8,764 nucleotides of DNA, taken from Erythrobacter sp. Lineage in GTDB: Bacteria > Pseudomonadota > Alphaproteobacteria > Sphingomonadales > Sphingomonadaceae. Position 1 is the first letter of the stretch. The number at the start of each line of letters is the position of its first letter. The DNA is taken from the NCBI GenBank assembly GCA_030731635.1, contig JANQTR010000268.1:1-8764 (forward strand). Direction: 5' to 3'. Shown here one piece after another: positions 1 to 6,510 of the stretch. The notes beneath the pieces were generated by a model. It was not told the origin of the DNA. It did not search any database and saw only the letters and a list, made by a program, of their open reading frames with translations. The position numbers and the translations under genes are program-made.

Positions 1-529
1 GAGCCTCGTCATCCAGCGCCGCGACCTGCGCCAATGCGCCTTTCGCCGGGGCCAGCGCCACCCCGCGCCATTCGCGCGACGCGGACAGATCGCAGGCAAA
101 GGCGAGCCGTTCAGTCAGGCTGATCGGCGGGGCTTCATCGGGCTCGCGCGCATCGTCGAGCAGCACCAGCGCCGCCTTGCCATCATCCATCGCCTGCACC
201 AGCCGCCCGGCGATGGTGATGTCCATCCGTTCCGCCATTCCCGCGATCAGCGCGCCGCCGGTGGATTCCTCAATTAACCCGCGCTGCCGGATCGGCTTGC
301 CTGCGGAAAGGCTGGCGGCCAGATCAATCCCGCCGAGCAAGCGTTCATCATCGACATGGCCGGGCATCCGGCGCAGCGTTATGTGCTCACCCAAGGCAGC
401 CACCAGCGCATCACGCGCCGGGCTGCCGCCGCGCAACACCAGTCCGCCAAATATGCGCGGCGCCAATGCAAACAGCCGCGCCGCCAGCACCGCATCGTGC
501 AGCGGATCGGCGGCGGCATCCAAATTCAT
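1..529 (-). CDS. bchD: Magnesium chelatase subunit D, N-terminal part (cut by window edge)
   Basis: BchD is the AAA+ partner of BchI in the Mg-chelatase complex that inserts Mg2+ into protoporphyrin IX, the first committed step of bacteriochlorophyll synthesis in the cytoplasm. The frame stays open from the ATG at 529 to base 1, giving 176 codons; the family is usually about 550-600 residues, so roughly the last two thirds (acidic linker and C-terminal integrin-I/VWA domain) lie outside. Visible BchD hallmarks are a degenerate Walker A region (GGSPARDAL, residues 34-42) lacking the GKS/T lysine, then MPGHVDDERLLGG (55-67), a region ending RGLIEESTGGAL (83-94) and AERMD (99-103). The start ATG overlaps the bchI stop codon as ATGA, the usual translational coupling of bchID. 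I am confident in the identity; the absence of the C-terminus is only the window boundary. Confidence 0.93.
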   Translation of the reverse strand, partial: MNLDAAADPLHDAVLAARLFALAPRIFGGLVLRGGSPARDALVAALGEHITLRRMPGHVDDERLLGGIDLAASLSAGKPIRQRGLIEESTGGALIAGMAERMDITIAGRLVQAMDDGKAALVLLDDAREPDEAPPISLTERLAFACDLSASREWRGVALAPAKGALAQVAALDDEA

Positions 530-1527
530 CCGAATAGCTCGGTAATCGCCCGAGTGATGCGCACGGTCGAGCCGGTTTCATCCAGCACATCGCGCCGCAG
601 CCGGTGGCGCAGGGCCGACGGCGCAATCGCGACCATATGCTTGCGCGTGACCGCCTTCGCCCCGTCCAACGCAGCCAGCGCCCGCGCCGCACGCATAAGC
701 GTCAGTTCTCCGCGCAGGCCATCTGCGCCGACCGCAAGGCACAGTTCGGCGGCATCGCGCAGCACATCTTCGCCCGCTTCCAGCTTGGTCAGGCGCGCCT
801 TGCCGCGGGCGACGCGTTTGAGGATTTTTTCATCCTCACCCGCCCAGCGCGCGGCAAAGCCTTCGGGATCACGTTCGTTTTCGGCGACGAGACGCATGAT
901 CGCGATCCGCACTTCGATATCCTTGGGGCTGCGCACTTCCACCGAAAGGCCGAAACGGTCGAGCAATTGCGGGCGCAATTCGCCTTCTTCGGGGTTGCCG
1001 CTGCCGATCAGCACGAATTTGGCCGGGTGGCGCACCGACAGGCCTTCGCGCTCAACCACGTTCTCGCCCGAGGCAGCCACATCGAGCAGCAGGTCGACCA
1101 AGTGGTCTTCGAGCAGGTTGATTTCATCAATATACAGGAACCCGCGATGCGCCTTGGCCAGCAGGCCCGGCTCAAACGCCTTTTCGCCCGATCGCAGCGC
1201 GCGTTCGAGATCGAGGCTGCCGATCACCCGGTCTTCGGTCGCGCCCAAGGGCAGATCGACGAAGGGAACCGCCCGTTTGACCATCTTGCCGGTGCCGCAC
1301 ACGCCGGGATAGCGCGCCTGATCATCGGGCGAGCAGCCATACAGGCACCCGTTGGCCGCCATGATCGGCGGCAGTAACCCGGCGAGCGCGCGCGCGGCGG
1401 TGGATTTGCCTGTCCCCCGGTCGCCAAACACCATCACCCCGCCAATGCTGGGGTCGACCGCTGCAATCAGCAGGGCCTGTTTCATCTCGTCCTGACCGAC
1501 GATCGCGGAAAATGGGAAGCGTGCCAT
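526..1527 (-). CDS. bchI: Magnesium chelatase ATPase subunit I
   Basis: BchI is the active AAA+ ATPase of Mg-chelatase. It forms hexameric rings with BchD that drive Mg insertion by BchH. The 333-residue product has normal family length. Seen in order: the N-terminal FSAIVGQDEMKQALL region (6-20), Walker A GDRGTGKST (35-43), the family insert ATEDRVIGSLDLERAL (96-111), Walker B LYIDEINLL (131-139), sensor-1 region GSGNPEEGELRPQLLDRFGL (175-194) with the likely arginine finger R191, and sensor-2 helix LRGELTLMRAARALAAL (271-287). The ATG at 1527 is chosen because the FPFSAIVGQ start is conserved; an ACGGGG stretch about 4-9 bases upstream is a modest ribosome site. It lies 96 bases downstream of the iron permease on the same strand, with no clear terminator between them, so read-through is possible. 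It overlaps bchD by four bases. The bacteriochlorophyll rather than cobalt-chelatase assignment rests on length and on the adjoining D subunit. Confidence 0.96.
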   Translation of the reverse strand: MARFPFSAIVGQDEMKQALLIAAVDPSIGGVMVFGDRGTGKSTAARALAGLLPPIMAANGCLYGCSPDDQARYPGVCGTGKMVKRAVPFVDLPLGATEDRVIGSLDLERALRSGEKAFEPGLLAKAHRGFLYIDEINLLEDHLVDLLLDVAASGENVVEREGLSVRHPAKFVLIGSGNPEEGELRPQLLDRFGLSVEVRSPKDIEVRIAIMRLVAENERDPEGFAARWAGEDEKILKRVARGKARLTKLEAGEDVLRDAAELCLAVGADGLRGELTLMRAARALAALDGAKAVTRKHMVAIAPSALRHRLRRDVLDETGSTVRITRAITELFG

Positions 1528-1583
1528 AGGCCCCGTCTTTGAACGTTACAGCGGCGATGAACAAGCCCCGAAACAGGCCCAAG

Positions 1584-1601
1584 TGACAAGCTGGCTGGAC
1601 A
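1584..1601 (-). promoter_or_regulatory. Possible PpsR/CrtJ-type box upstream of bchI (one mismatch)
   Basis: On the minus strand the sequence reads TGT-N12-TCA, one base off the TGT-N12-ACA box bound by the redox/light repressor PpsR (CrtJ) in phototrophic alphaproteobacteria. A TTGTCA hexamer (5 of 6 to the -35 consensus) overlaps its end, an arrangement typical of PpsR-controlled promoters, but no good -10 follows at 17 bases. It sits 57-74 bases before the bchI ATG. The location is right for bch regulation, but the motif is short and imperfect, so chance is a real alternative. Confidence 0.25.
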
Positions 1602-1623
1602 GTTTTCAGCGGGAAAAGCGTCC

Positions 1624-3300
1624 CTACCGTTTACCCAGCCGGTTGAGCAGCAACACCGGTAGCAGGCCCGCCGCCAGCAGGATCAACGCCGGGATCGCCG
1701 CTTCGACCAGCCGTTCGTCGCTGGCAAGGCGATAGGTGCGGGTCGCCAGCGTTTCGAGGTTGAAGGGCCGCAGGATCAGCGTGGCGGGCAATTCGCGCAA
1801 GGTATCGATGAAAACCAGTGCCGCCGCGCCTGCCAGGCTGGGGGCAAGCAGCGGGGCGTAGATGCGGGCCAGCACCCGCGAAGGCGATGCGCCAAGGCTG
1901 CGCGCGGCGGCATCCAGCCCCGGTGGTATTCGCGCCAGCCCGCCGCTGACGGTGTTGTAAGCCACGGTCAGGAACCGCACCGACAGGGCATAAATCAACA
2001 CCACGCTGGTGCCCGTCAGCAACAGCCCTCCGCCCCAGCCAAACGCGTCGCGCGCAAACCGCGTGATGCTCTGGTCAAACGCGCCCACCGGGGCCAGCAG
2101 GCCCACCGCCAGCAGTGCGCCGGGCAAAGCATAGCCCAAGGTTGCCAGCCGGATTGCGCTGGAGGTCACGCGCGAGCCTGAGCGCGCCTGTGCAAAGGCG
2201 AGCAGCAGTGCTGCGGCAAGGCACACACCCGCCGCTGCCAACCCGAGCCACAGGCTGCCCTGCGCATAGCTGGCAAGATCGCCCGCCGCCTTCTGCGCAA
2301 CATCGCCCATTGCCAGCGTGCCAAGGTAGAGGGCCGGCACCACAAAGCCGAACAATACCGGGATGAGGCAGGCAATCAGCGCCAGCGCCTTGCCCAGCGG
2401 GGATAACGCCACCAGTGGTTCTGCCCCTGCGCGCCCGGTCAGCCCGTCGCTGCTATCGCTCCGCCCGCGCCGGGTCGCGGCTTCCAGCGCGACAAGCGCA
2501 ACCACGAACAGCAACATCACCGCGGCAAGTTTCAGTGCGGCCGCCTTGTCCCCCATCGCCAGCCAGCTGCGAAAAATTCCGGTCGAAAAGGTGGGGATCG
2601 CGAAATATTCGGCCACGCCGAAATCTGCCAGCACCTCCATCAACACCAGCGCCAGACCGCCTGCAATCGCCGGGCGTGCAGCGGGCAGGGCAATGCGCCA
2701 GAACGCGGCGGCTGGCCCGGCGCCAAGGCTGCGCGCCGCGCGGAATTGCGACGCGCTTTGCGTGGCAAACGCGGTGCGGGCAAGCAGGTAGACATAGGGA
2801 TACAGCACGAAGCCCAGCACCAGCGCGCCGCCGGTCAGCGAACGGATGTCGGGGACTGAATAATCGTTCGGCCCCCAGCCGGTGGCTTGCCGCAGCGCGC
2901 TTTGCACCGGGCCGCTAAAATCGAGCAGATCGGCATAGATATAGGCCGCGATATAGGCGGGTACGGCCAGCGGCAGCACCAGTGCCCAGCCGAGCAATCT
3001 GCGGCCCGGAAACGCGGTGGCCGCCACCAGCCATGCGCACCCTGTGCCGACAATCGCCGCGAACCCGCCTGCCAACAGCATCAACAGCGCGGTGTTGGCG
3101 ATGTAGGTCGGCAGCACGGTGCCCGCCAGCGTGGCAATTGTCTCGCTTGTCCCGCCGGCGCCTGCCAGTGCTGCCCACACAATCGCGGCAATCGGCAGGC
3201 CCGCCAGCGCGGCCAGCGCCATTGCGGCCGATGTCCACCTGGAGTCGCTTGCATCAGGCGTGCTTGCGTCGGCCCGGACAAATTGCCTAAGGCGGCTCAC
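1624..3300 (-). CDS. fbpB: Iron(III) ABC transporter permease, fused two-domain type
   Basis: This is the inner-membrane permease of a ferric-iron importer (FbpB/AfuB/HitB type). The 558 residues fit the family's usual 500-560. It is a tandem duplication of two BPD_transp_1 domains with about 12 hydrophobic segments; the first is near residues 27-47. Each half carries an EAA cytoplasmic loop that contacts the ATPase: FRAARSLGAGP...IALP (186-206) and LDAAARSLGASP...IYAPLL (462-485). The C-terminal stretch DTLRELPATLILRPFNLETL (499-518) is very characteristic of ferric permeases. The chosen start is GTG at 3300, preceded by GGGGA; an ATG at residue 27 (3222) is the only good alternative and would still include the first membrane segment. 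The gene is divergent from its ATPase, 47 bases away, and co-directional with bchI. Substrate is inferred from family and from the neighbouring FutA-like binding protein. Confidence 0.9.
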   Translation of the reverse strand: MSRLRQFVRADASTPDASDSRWTSAAMALAALAGLPIAAIVWAALAGAGGTSETIATLAGTVLPTYIANTALLMLLAGGFAAIVGTGCAWLVAATAFPGRRLLGWALVLPLAVPAYIAAYIYADLLDFSGPVQSALRQATGWGPNDYSVPDIRSLTGGALVLGFVLYPYVYLLARTAFATQSASQFRAARSLGAGPAAAFWRIALPAARPAIAGGLALVLMEVLADFGVAEYFAIPTFSTGIFRSWLAMGDKAAALKLAAVMLLFVVALVALEAATRRGRSDSSDGLTGRAGAEPLVALSPLGKALALIACLIPVLFGFVVPALYLGTLAMGDVAQKAAGDLASYAQGSLWLGLAAAGVCLAAALLLAFAQARSGSRVTSSAIRLATLGYALPGALLAVGLLAPVGAFDQSITRFARDAFGWGGGLLLTGTSVVLIYALSVRFLTVAYNTVSGGLARIPPGLDAAARSLGASPSRVLARIYAPLLAPSLAGAAALVFIDTLRELPATLILRPFNLETLATRTYRLASDERLVEAAIPALILLAAGLLPVLLLNRLGKR

Positions 3301-3313
3301 CGGGAATCCCCGG
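3300..3313 (-). promoter_or_regulatory. Short GC hairpin over the permease ribosome site and GTG start
   Basis: CCGGG (3300-3304) and CCCGG (3309-3313) form a perfect five-base inverted repeat with a four-base loop. In the minus-strand mRNA the stem contains the GGGGA ribosome-binding candidate and reaches the first base of the GTG start, so it could limit initiation. It may also be a chance palindrome, or a hint that translation really begins at the downstream ATG. Confidence 0.3.
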
Positions 3314-3347
3314 CGAAACCCCCACGCCGCAAGGGCAGGATCAGCGA
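3301..3347. promoter_or_regulatory. 47-base divergent gap between permease and ATPase genes
   Basis: Both transporter genes start outward from this short gap. It holds the ribosome sites of both: GGGGA for the minus-strand permease, and AAGGGCAGGA (3331-3340), seven bases before the plus-strand TTG. There is no room for two complete non-overlapping promoters, and I see no convincing -35/-10 pair, so promoters probably lie inside the opposite coding starts, or one or both starts are placed too far upstream. Confidence 0.4.
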
Positions 3348-4367
3348 TTGAGCCTCGAATTTCGTCATATTGCCCATGCTTACGGTCAGGTGCGGGCGCT
3401 GGAGGACATTAGTTTTACAGCGCCAGCGGGAGAGATCACCTGCCTGCTTGGCGCGTCGGGTTGTGGGAAGTCAACGCTTTTGGGCTTGGCGGCAGGCTTA
3501 CTGACGGTGCAGCAGGGCAGCATCGCGCTTGGCGGCGAAGTGATCGCAGATGAACGCCGCAGCCCCCCGCCCGAAGCGCGGCCCGTGGGCCTCGTGTTTC
3601 AGGACGGCGCGCTGTTCCCGCATATGACGCTCACGGCCAATGTCGGCTTTGGCCTGCCCAAATCGGCGCGCGGGCAGGCGGAAGGCTGGCTCGCCAAGGT
3701 TGGGCTTTCTGGGATGGGCGCGCGCTATCCGCATGAATTGTCGGGCGGGCAACAGCAACGCGCCGCGCTCGCCCGCGCGATGGCGCCGGGGCCGCGCGTC
3801 TTGTTGATGGATGAACCCTTTGCCAGCGTCGATATCGTGCTGCGCCGCCGCCTGCGCCGTGAATGCCGCATCCTGCTGCGTGAGGCAGGCGCAACCGTGG
3901 TGCTGGTGACCCATGATCCGGCCGAAGCGCTCGACATTGCGGACAGGATTGCGGTGATGGAGGCCGGGCGGATCGTGCAGTTCGGCACCCCGCACGATCT
4001 CCACCATACGCCGCAGACCGCCGCGGTCGGCGCGATTTTCAGCGGCGCGCAGGTGATCGCAGGCGTGCGGCAGGGTGACAGCGTGACAACCGCCTTCGGG
4101 CTGTGGCCGCTGGCGACGATGCTGGGTGCGCTGCCCGATGTCGCGCAGCTTGATCTGCTGGTGCAGGCCGACCGGCTTGATCTGGTCGCCGATAGCGCGG
4201 GCTGCGCGGTGCGCGATGTCCACCCGATGGGGCCTGTTACCCGCGTGCTGCTGGAAGGCGCGGGCGGGGCTGAGATCACCGTGGAAACCGCCGCTCCGGT
4301 CAGCGCCGGGCAGGCCTATCGCGTGATACCGCAGCCCGGCAGCGTGCGAGGATTTGCGCAGAGTTAA
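3348..4367 (+). CDS. fbpC: Iron(III) ABC transporter ATP-binding protein
   Basis: This is the cytoplasmic ATPase that powers ferric-iron import with the divergent permease. At 339 residues it matches the FbpC type: an ABC domain plus a C-terminal regulatory (TOBE-like) region from about residue 240 to 335. Seen motifs are Walker A GASGCGKST (35-43), Q-loop VFQDG (83-87, Q85), signature LSGGQQQR (131-138), Walker B VLLMDEP (151-157), D-loop SVD (160-162) and switch histidine in VTHDP (187-191, H189). All catalytic residues are present. The start is a TTG with AAGGGCAGGA seven bases upstream; no in-frame ATG exists before Walker A, and the SLEFRHIAHAYG N-terminus aligns with the normal beta-strand start, so the TTG is well supported. 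The binding-protein gene follows 63 bases downstream on the same strand. Close relatives transport other substrates (sulfate, polyamines), so iron specificity comes from the neighbours. Confidence 0.9.
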   Translation: MSLEFRHIAHAYGQVRALEDISFTAPAGEITCLLGASGCGKSTLLGLAAGLLTVQQGSIALGGEVIADERRSPPPEARPVGLVFQDGALFPHMTLTANVGFGLPKSARGQAEGWLAKVGLSGMGARYPHELSGGQQQRAALARAMAPGPRVLLMDEPFASVDIVLRRRLRRECRILLREAGATVVLVTHDPAEALDIADRIAVMEAGRIVQFGTPHDLHHTPQTAAVGAIFSGAQVIAGVRQGDSVTTAFGLWPLATMLGALPDVAQLDLLVQADRLDLVADSAGCAVRDVHPMGPVTRVLLEGAGGAEITVETAAPVSAGQAYRVIPQPGSVRGFAQS

Positions 4368-4383
4368 GGCTTGCGCGGGCCGA

Positions 4384-4389
4384 GATAAT
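4384..4389 (+). promoter_or_regulatory. Possible -10 element before the iron-binding protein gene
   Basis: GATAAT matches the TATAAT consensus at 5 of 6 positions and stands directly against the inverted repeat at 4390-4415, so a repressor bound there would block RNA polymerase. No good -35 lies 16-18 bases upstream, so this is only a candidate for a separate promoter of the binding-protein gene. Confidence 0.3.
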
Positions 4390-4415
4390 ATTGCAAGTCA
4401 TTCGCAACTTGTAAT
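4390..4415 (+). promoter_or_regulatory. Nested inverted repeats, candidate Fur-type iron operator
   Basis: Two overlapping dyads occur in the 63-base gap before the ferric-binding protein. The outer one pairs ATTGCAAGT (4390-4398) with ACTTGTAAT (4407-4415), eight of nine positions, around an eight-base spacer. The inner one is TTGCAAGTCATTCGCAA (4391-4407), 12 of 16 symmetric positions, with TTGC...GCAA ends. AT-rich dyads with TGCAA/TTGCA arms are the general style of alphaproteobacterial Fur/Mur sites (established in outline; the exact consensus is not verified here). Position just after a -10-like GATAAT and before an iron-uptake gene supports iron repression. The regulator is not in this window. 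Confidence 0.5.
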
Positions 4416-4430
4416 GGAAAGCCCTCCACC

Positions 4431-5483
4431 ATGAAGAATCTGCTCCTCGCCGCCTTTGCTTGCGTCAGCCTTGCTGCGCTGTCCGCCTGCGCTGACAGTG
4501 GCAAGGGTGAGGGCGAGGGTAAGGCTGCAGTGCCGATCATCGGCGAGGTGAACATCTATTCCTCACGCCATTACGACACTGATCTGGCGCTGTATGATGA
4601 TTTCACGCGCGAAACCGGCATCAAGGTCAACCGGATCGAGGCCGAAGCCGATGCCCTGATTGAACGCATCGGGGCCGAGGGTGAATTCAGCCCCGCTGAC
4701 CTGTTCATCACGGTCGATGCCGGGCGGCTGTGGCGCGCCGAGGAGGCGGGCATCCTCTCAGCCGTCGATTCGCCGATCCTCGAACAGCGCATCCCCGCCC
4801 ATCTGCGCGATCCGCAGAACCGCTGGTTCGGCCTGACCACGCGGGCGCGGATCATCGTCTACCACAAGGCCAAGGGAACGCCCGCCGGGCTGGAGACTTA
4901 CGCGGATCTTGCCAAGCCTGCCTTCAAGGGGCGCATCTGCATGCGGTCTTCCTCCAGCGTCTACAATATCGCGCTGCTTTCCAGCATGATCGCGCATGAC
5001 GGGCCGGACGCTGCGGGCGCCTGGGCCAAGGGTGTCGTCGCCAATTTCGCACGCGCGCCGCAGGGCAATGACATGTCGAACATCGAGGCAGTGGCGGCGG
5101 GCGAGTGCGATATCTCGCTGGTCAACACCTATTACCTCGCCCGCTTCGACACGCCGGAAAAGCGCAAGGTGCTGGACGCGATCGGCATCATCTTTCCCAA
5201 TCAGACGACCACCGGCACCCATGTCAATCTGAGCGGGGCAGGCGTGGTGAAGACCGCGCCAAACCGCGACAATGCGGTGAAGTTCCTCGAATATCTCACC
5301 TCGGACAGCGCCCAGCGTTATCTTGCCAATGGCAATAACGAATATCCGGTGGTCGAGGGCATCGCCCCAACCTCGGCGGTGGCGGCGCTCGGCACCTTCA
5401 GGGCCGATACGCTCGGCGCGGCGGAAATCGGCAAGAACGAGGCGAAGGCGGTTGAGCTTTTCAACGCGGCGCGCTGGAACTGA
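4431..5483 (+). CDS. fbpA: Iron(III) ABC transporter substrate-binding lipoprotein (FutA/FbpA type)
   Basis: This protein captures Fe3+ in the periplasm and delivers it to the permease/ATPase pair. The 350 residues begin with a lipoprotein signal: MKNLLL, a hydrophobic stretch and lipobox LSAC (17-20), so Cys20 should be lipidated and the protein membrane-tethered. A Gly/Lys/Glu linker (23-31) follows. The mature part opens with VNIYSSRHYDTD (40-51). Probable Fe ligands are His47, Tyr48, Tyr178 (SSVYN) and the Tyr234-Tyr235 pair (NTYYLARF); this H-Y / Y / YY pattern and its spacing (1, 130, 56, 1) match, as far as I recall, cyanobacterial FutA1. Conserved C-terminal landmarks include GTHVNLSGAGV (262-272) and YPVVEG (305-310). 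The ATG is preceded by GGAAAG about nine bases upstream. It follows the ATPase gene, probably with extra control from the inverted repeat in the gap. Cys170 and Cys226 could form a disulfide (inference). Confidence 0.92.
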   Translation: MKNLLLAAFACVSLAALSACADSGKGEGEGKAAVPIIGEVNIYSSRHYDTDLALYDDFTRETGIKVNRIEAEADALIERIGAEGEFSPADLFITVDAGRLWRAEEAGILSAVDSPILEQRIPAHLRDPQNRWFGLTTRARIIVYHKAKGTPAGLETYADLAKPAFKGRICMRSSSSVYNIALLSSMIAHDGPDAAGAWAKGVVANFARAPQGNDMSNIEAVAAGECDISLVNTYYLARFDTPEKRKVLDAIGIIFPNQTTTGTHVNLSGAGVVKTAPNRDNAVKFLEYLTSDSAQRYLANGNNEYPVVEGIAPTSAVAALGTFRADTLGAAEIGKNEAKAVELFNAARWN

Positions 5484-5486
5484 GAC

Positions 5487-5510
5487 TGCGCCCCGCCAAG
5501 GCGCGCTTTT
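5487..5510 (+). terminator. Hairpin plus T-run after the iron-binding protein gene
   Basis: GCGCC (5488-5492) pairs with GGCGC (5500-5504) around a seven-base loop, four bases after the stop codon, and is followed by TTTT (5507-5510). It looks like a modest rho-independent terminator closing the ATPase/binding-protein unit. The stem is short, so termination may be partial. Confidence 0.5.
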
Positions 5511-5616
5511 AGCCCTTAACACTAAACTGTCTTGAAGGGCGCGCGCTTGTCGGCCATGTGCGCCCCCATTCCGGCTGCCCGCACAGGGCGGCGCAGATCT
5601 GATAATCGAGGCCATC

Positions 5617-6432
5617 TTGAACCAGCCCATCATCGACCGCGACCAGTTCACCGAAAGCGCGGCGCTCTCCGTTGAAACCATCACCTATGTCCACCACTGG
5701 TGCGAGGGGCTGTTCACGATCAAGATGACCCGCCCGCCAAGCTTCCGCTTCCGGTCAGGCGAGTTCGTGATGATTGGCCTGCCGGGCGACAATGGCAAGC
5801 CGCTGCTGCGCGCCTATTCGGTCGCCAGCCCCAGCTATGACGAGGAATTGGAGTTCCTGTCGATCAAGGTGGCTGACGGCCCGCTGACCTCGCGGCTTCA
5901 GCACATCAAGGTCGGCGATCCGATCTATCTCGGCAAGAAGCCGACCGGTACGCTGGTGACCGACGCGCTGCTGCCGGGCAAGCGGCTCTTCATGCTGTCA
6001 ACCGGCACCGGGCTGGCCCCGTTCCTGAGCCTTGTGCGCGATCCTGACGTCTACGCGATGTTTGAAGAGGTGATCGTGGTGCATTCGGTGCGCAACGTGA
6101 ACGAGCTGGCGTATCGCGAGCTGCTGGAAAGCAAGCTCGAAGGCGACCCGCTGCTCGAAGACGAAGACCGCGCCAAGATGATCTATGTCCCCACCGTGAC
6201 CCGTGAACCGTTCCGCACGCAGGGCCGCATTCAGGCGCTGATCGACGATGGCCGGCTGTTCGAACAATCCAAAGGCCCGCAGCGTTTCGTGCCGGACGAA
6301 GACCGCGTGATGCTGTGCGGATCAATGGCGATGATCAAGGACCACGCCGCCGATCTGGAAAAGCGCGGCTTTGAAGAAGGCGCGAACAACAAGCCGGGGC
6401 AGTTCGTGATCGAACGGGCGTTTGTGGGGTAA
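5617..6432 (+). CDS. fpr: Ferredoxin/flavodoxin-NADP+ reductase
   Basis: This is an FAD-containing cytoplasmic oxidoreductase exchanging electrons between NADP(H) and ferredoxin or flavodoxin, in roles such as Fe-S cluster supply and oxidative-stress defence. The 271 residues match bacterial Fpr enzymes. Seen: FAD-domain RAYS motif (65-68) preceded by FRSGEFVMIGL (45-55), the loop STGTGLAPFLS (128-138) of the nucleotide-binding half, PTVTREPF (192-199) followed by GRI, CGSMAMIKD (234-242) and the C-terminal FVIERAFVG, typical of the alphaproteobacterial/Azotobacter type, which ends in Val-Gly rather than a terminal aromatic residue. The start is TTG, with GAGG (5608-5611) five bases upstream; the next in-frame Met (residue 37) would remove conserved sequence. 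The 133-base gap before it contains the terminator of the previous gene and no convincing promoter. It is probably transcribed alone. Confidence 0.94.
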   Translation: MNQPIIDRDQFTESAALSVETITYVHHWCEGLFTIKMTRPPSFRFRSGEFVMIGLPGDNGKPLLRAYSVASPSYDEELEFLSIKVADGPLTSRLQHIKVGDPIYLGKKPTGTLVTDALLPGKRLFMLSTGTGLAPFLSLVRDPDVYAMFEEVIVVHSVRNVNELAYRELLESKLEGDPLLEDEDRAKMIYVPTVTREPFRTQGRIQALIDDGRLFEQSKGPQRFVPDEDRVMLCGSMAMIKDHAADLEKRGFEEGANNKPGQFVIERAFVG

Positions 6433-6439
6433 GTTCCCG

Positions 6440-6467
6440 CCGCACATCTTGTTGAATTCATGTGCGG
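6440..6467 (+). repeat. Perfect 8-base inverted repeat after fpr
   Basis: CCGCACAT (6440-6447) and ATGTGCGG (6460-6467) are exact reverse complements around a 12-base loop containing GAATTC. It starts seven bases after the fpr stop and ends 43 bases before the next start. There is no T-run after it, so it is not a classical terminator. It could be an mRNA 3'-end stabilising hairpin, a factor-dependent terminator, or an operator for the following gene. Confidence 0.5.
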
Positions 6468-6510
6468 TTCAGCCTTGCGATCTCACTTTCGCCCGGTGAA
6501 GGAGAACGCC

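Noticed and set aside
604..1377. Plus-strand open frames opposite bchI, including 356-1312
   Set aside because: They are rich in Arg, Ser, Ala and Pro and are antisense to a gene with all AAA+ motifs intact; they are GC-rich shadows.
1603..1617. TTTTC/GAAAA inverted repeat after the permease as a terminator
   Set aside because: A five-base stem of mainly A-T pairs with no T-run is too weak.
3498..4223. Minus-strand open frame (241 codons) opposite the ATPase gene
   Set aside because: It has no motif or ribosome site; the plus-strand ABC ATPase motifs are complete.
5532..5560. TTGAAG with CATGTG 17 bases downstream as an fpr promoter
   Set aside because: The -10 hexamer matches the consensus poorly, so there is no support beyond chance.
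4758..5684. Long minus-strand open frame (about 308 codons) opposite the iron-binding protein and the start of fpr
   Set aside because: It spans two well-supported plus-strand genes and the terminator between them, and shows no family features.
6460..6510. Earlier ATG at 6460 as the start of the parvulin-like protein
   Set aside because: It lies in the inverted repeat, has no ribosome site, and would put 17 hydrophilic residues before the signal peptide; the ATG at 6511 has AAGGAGA.
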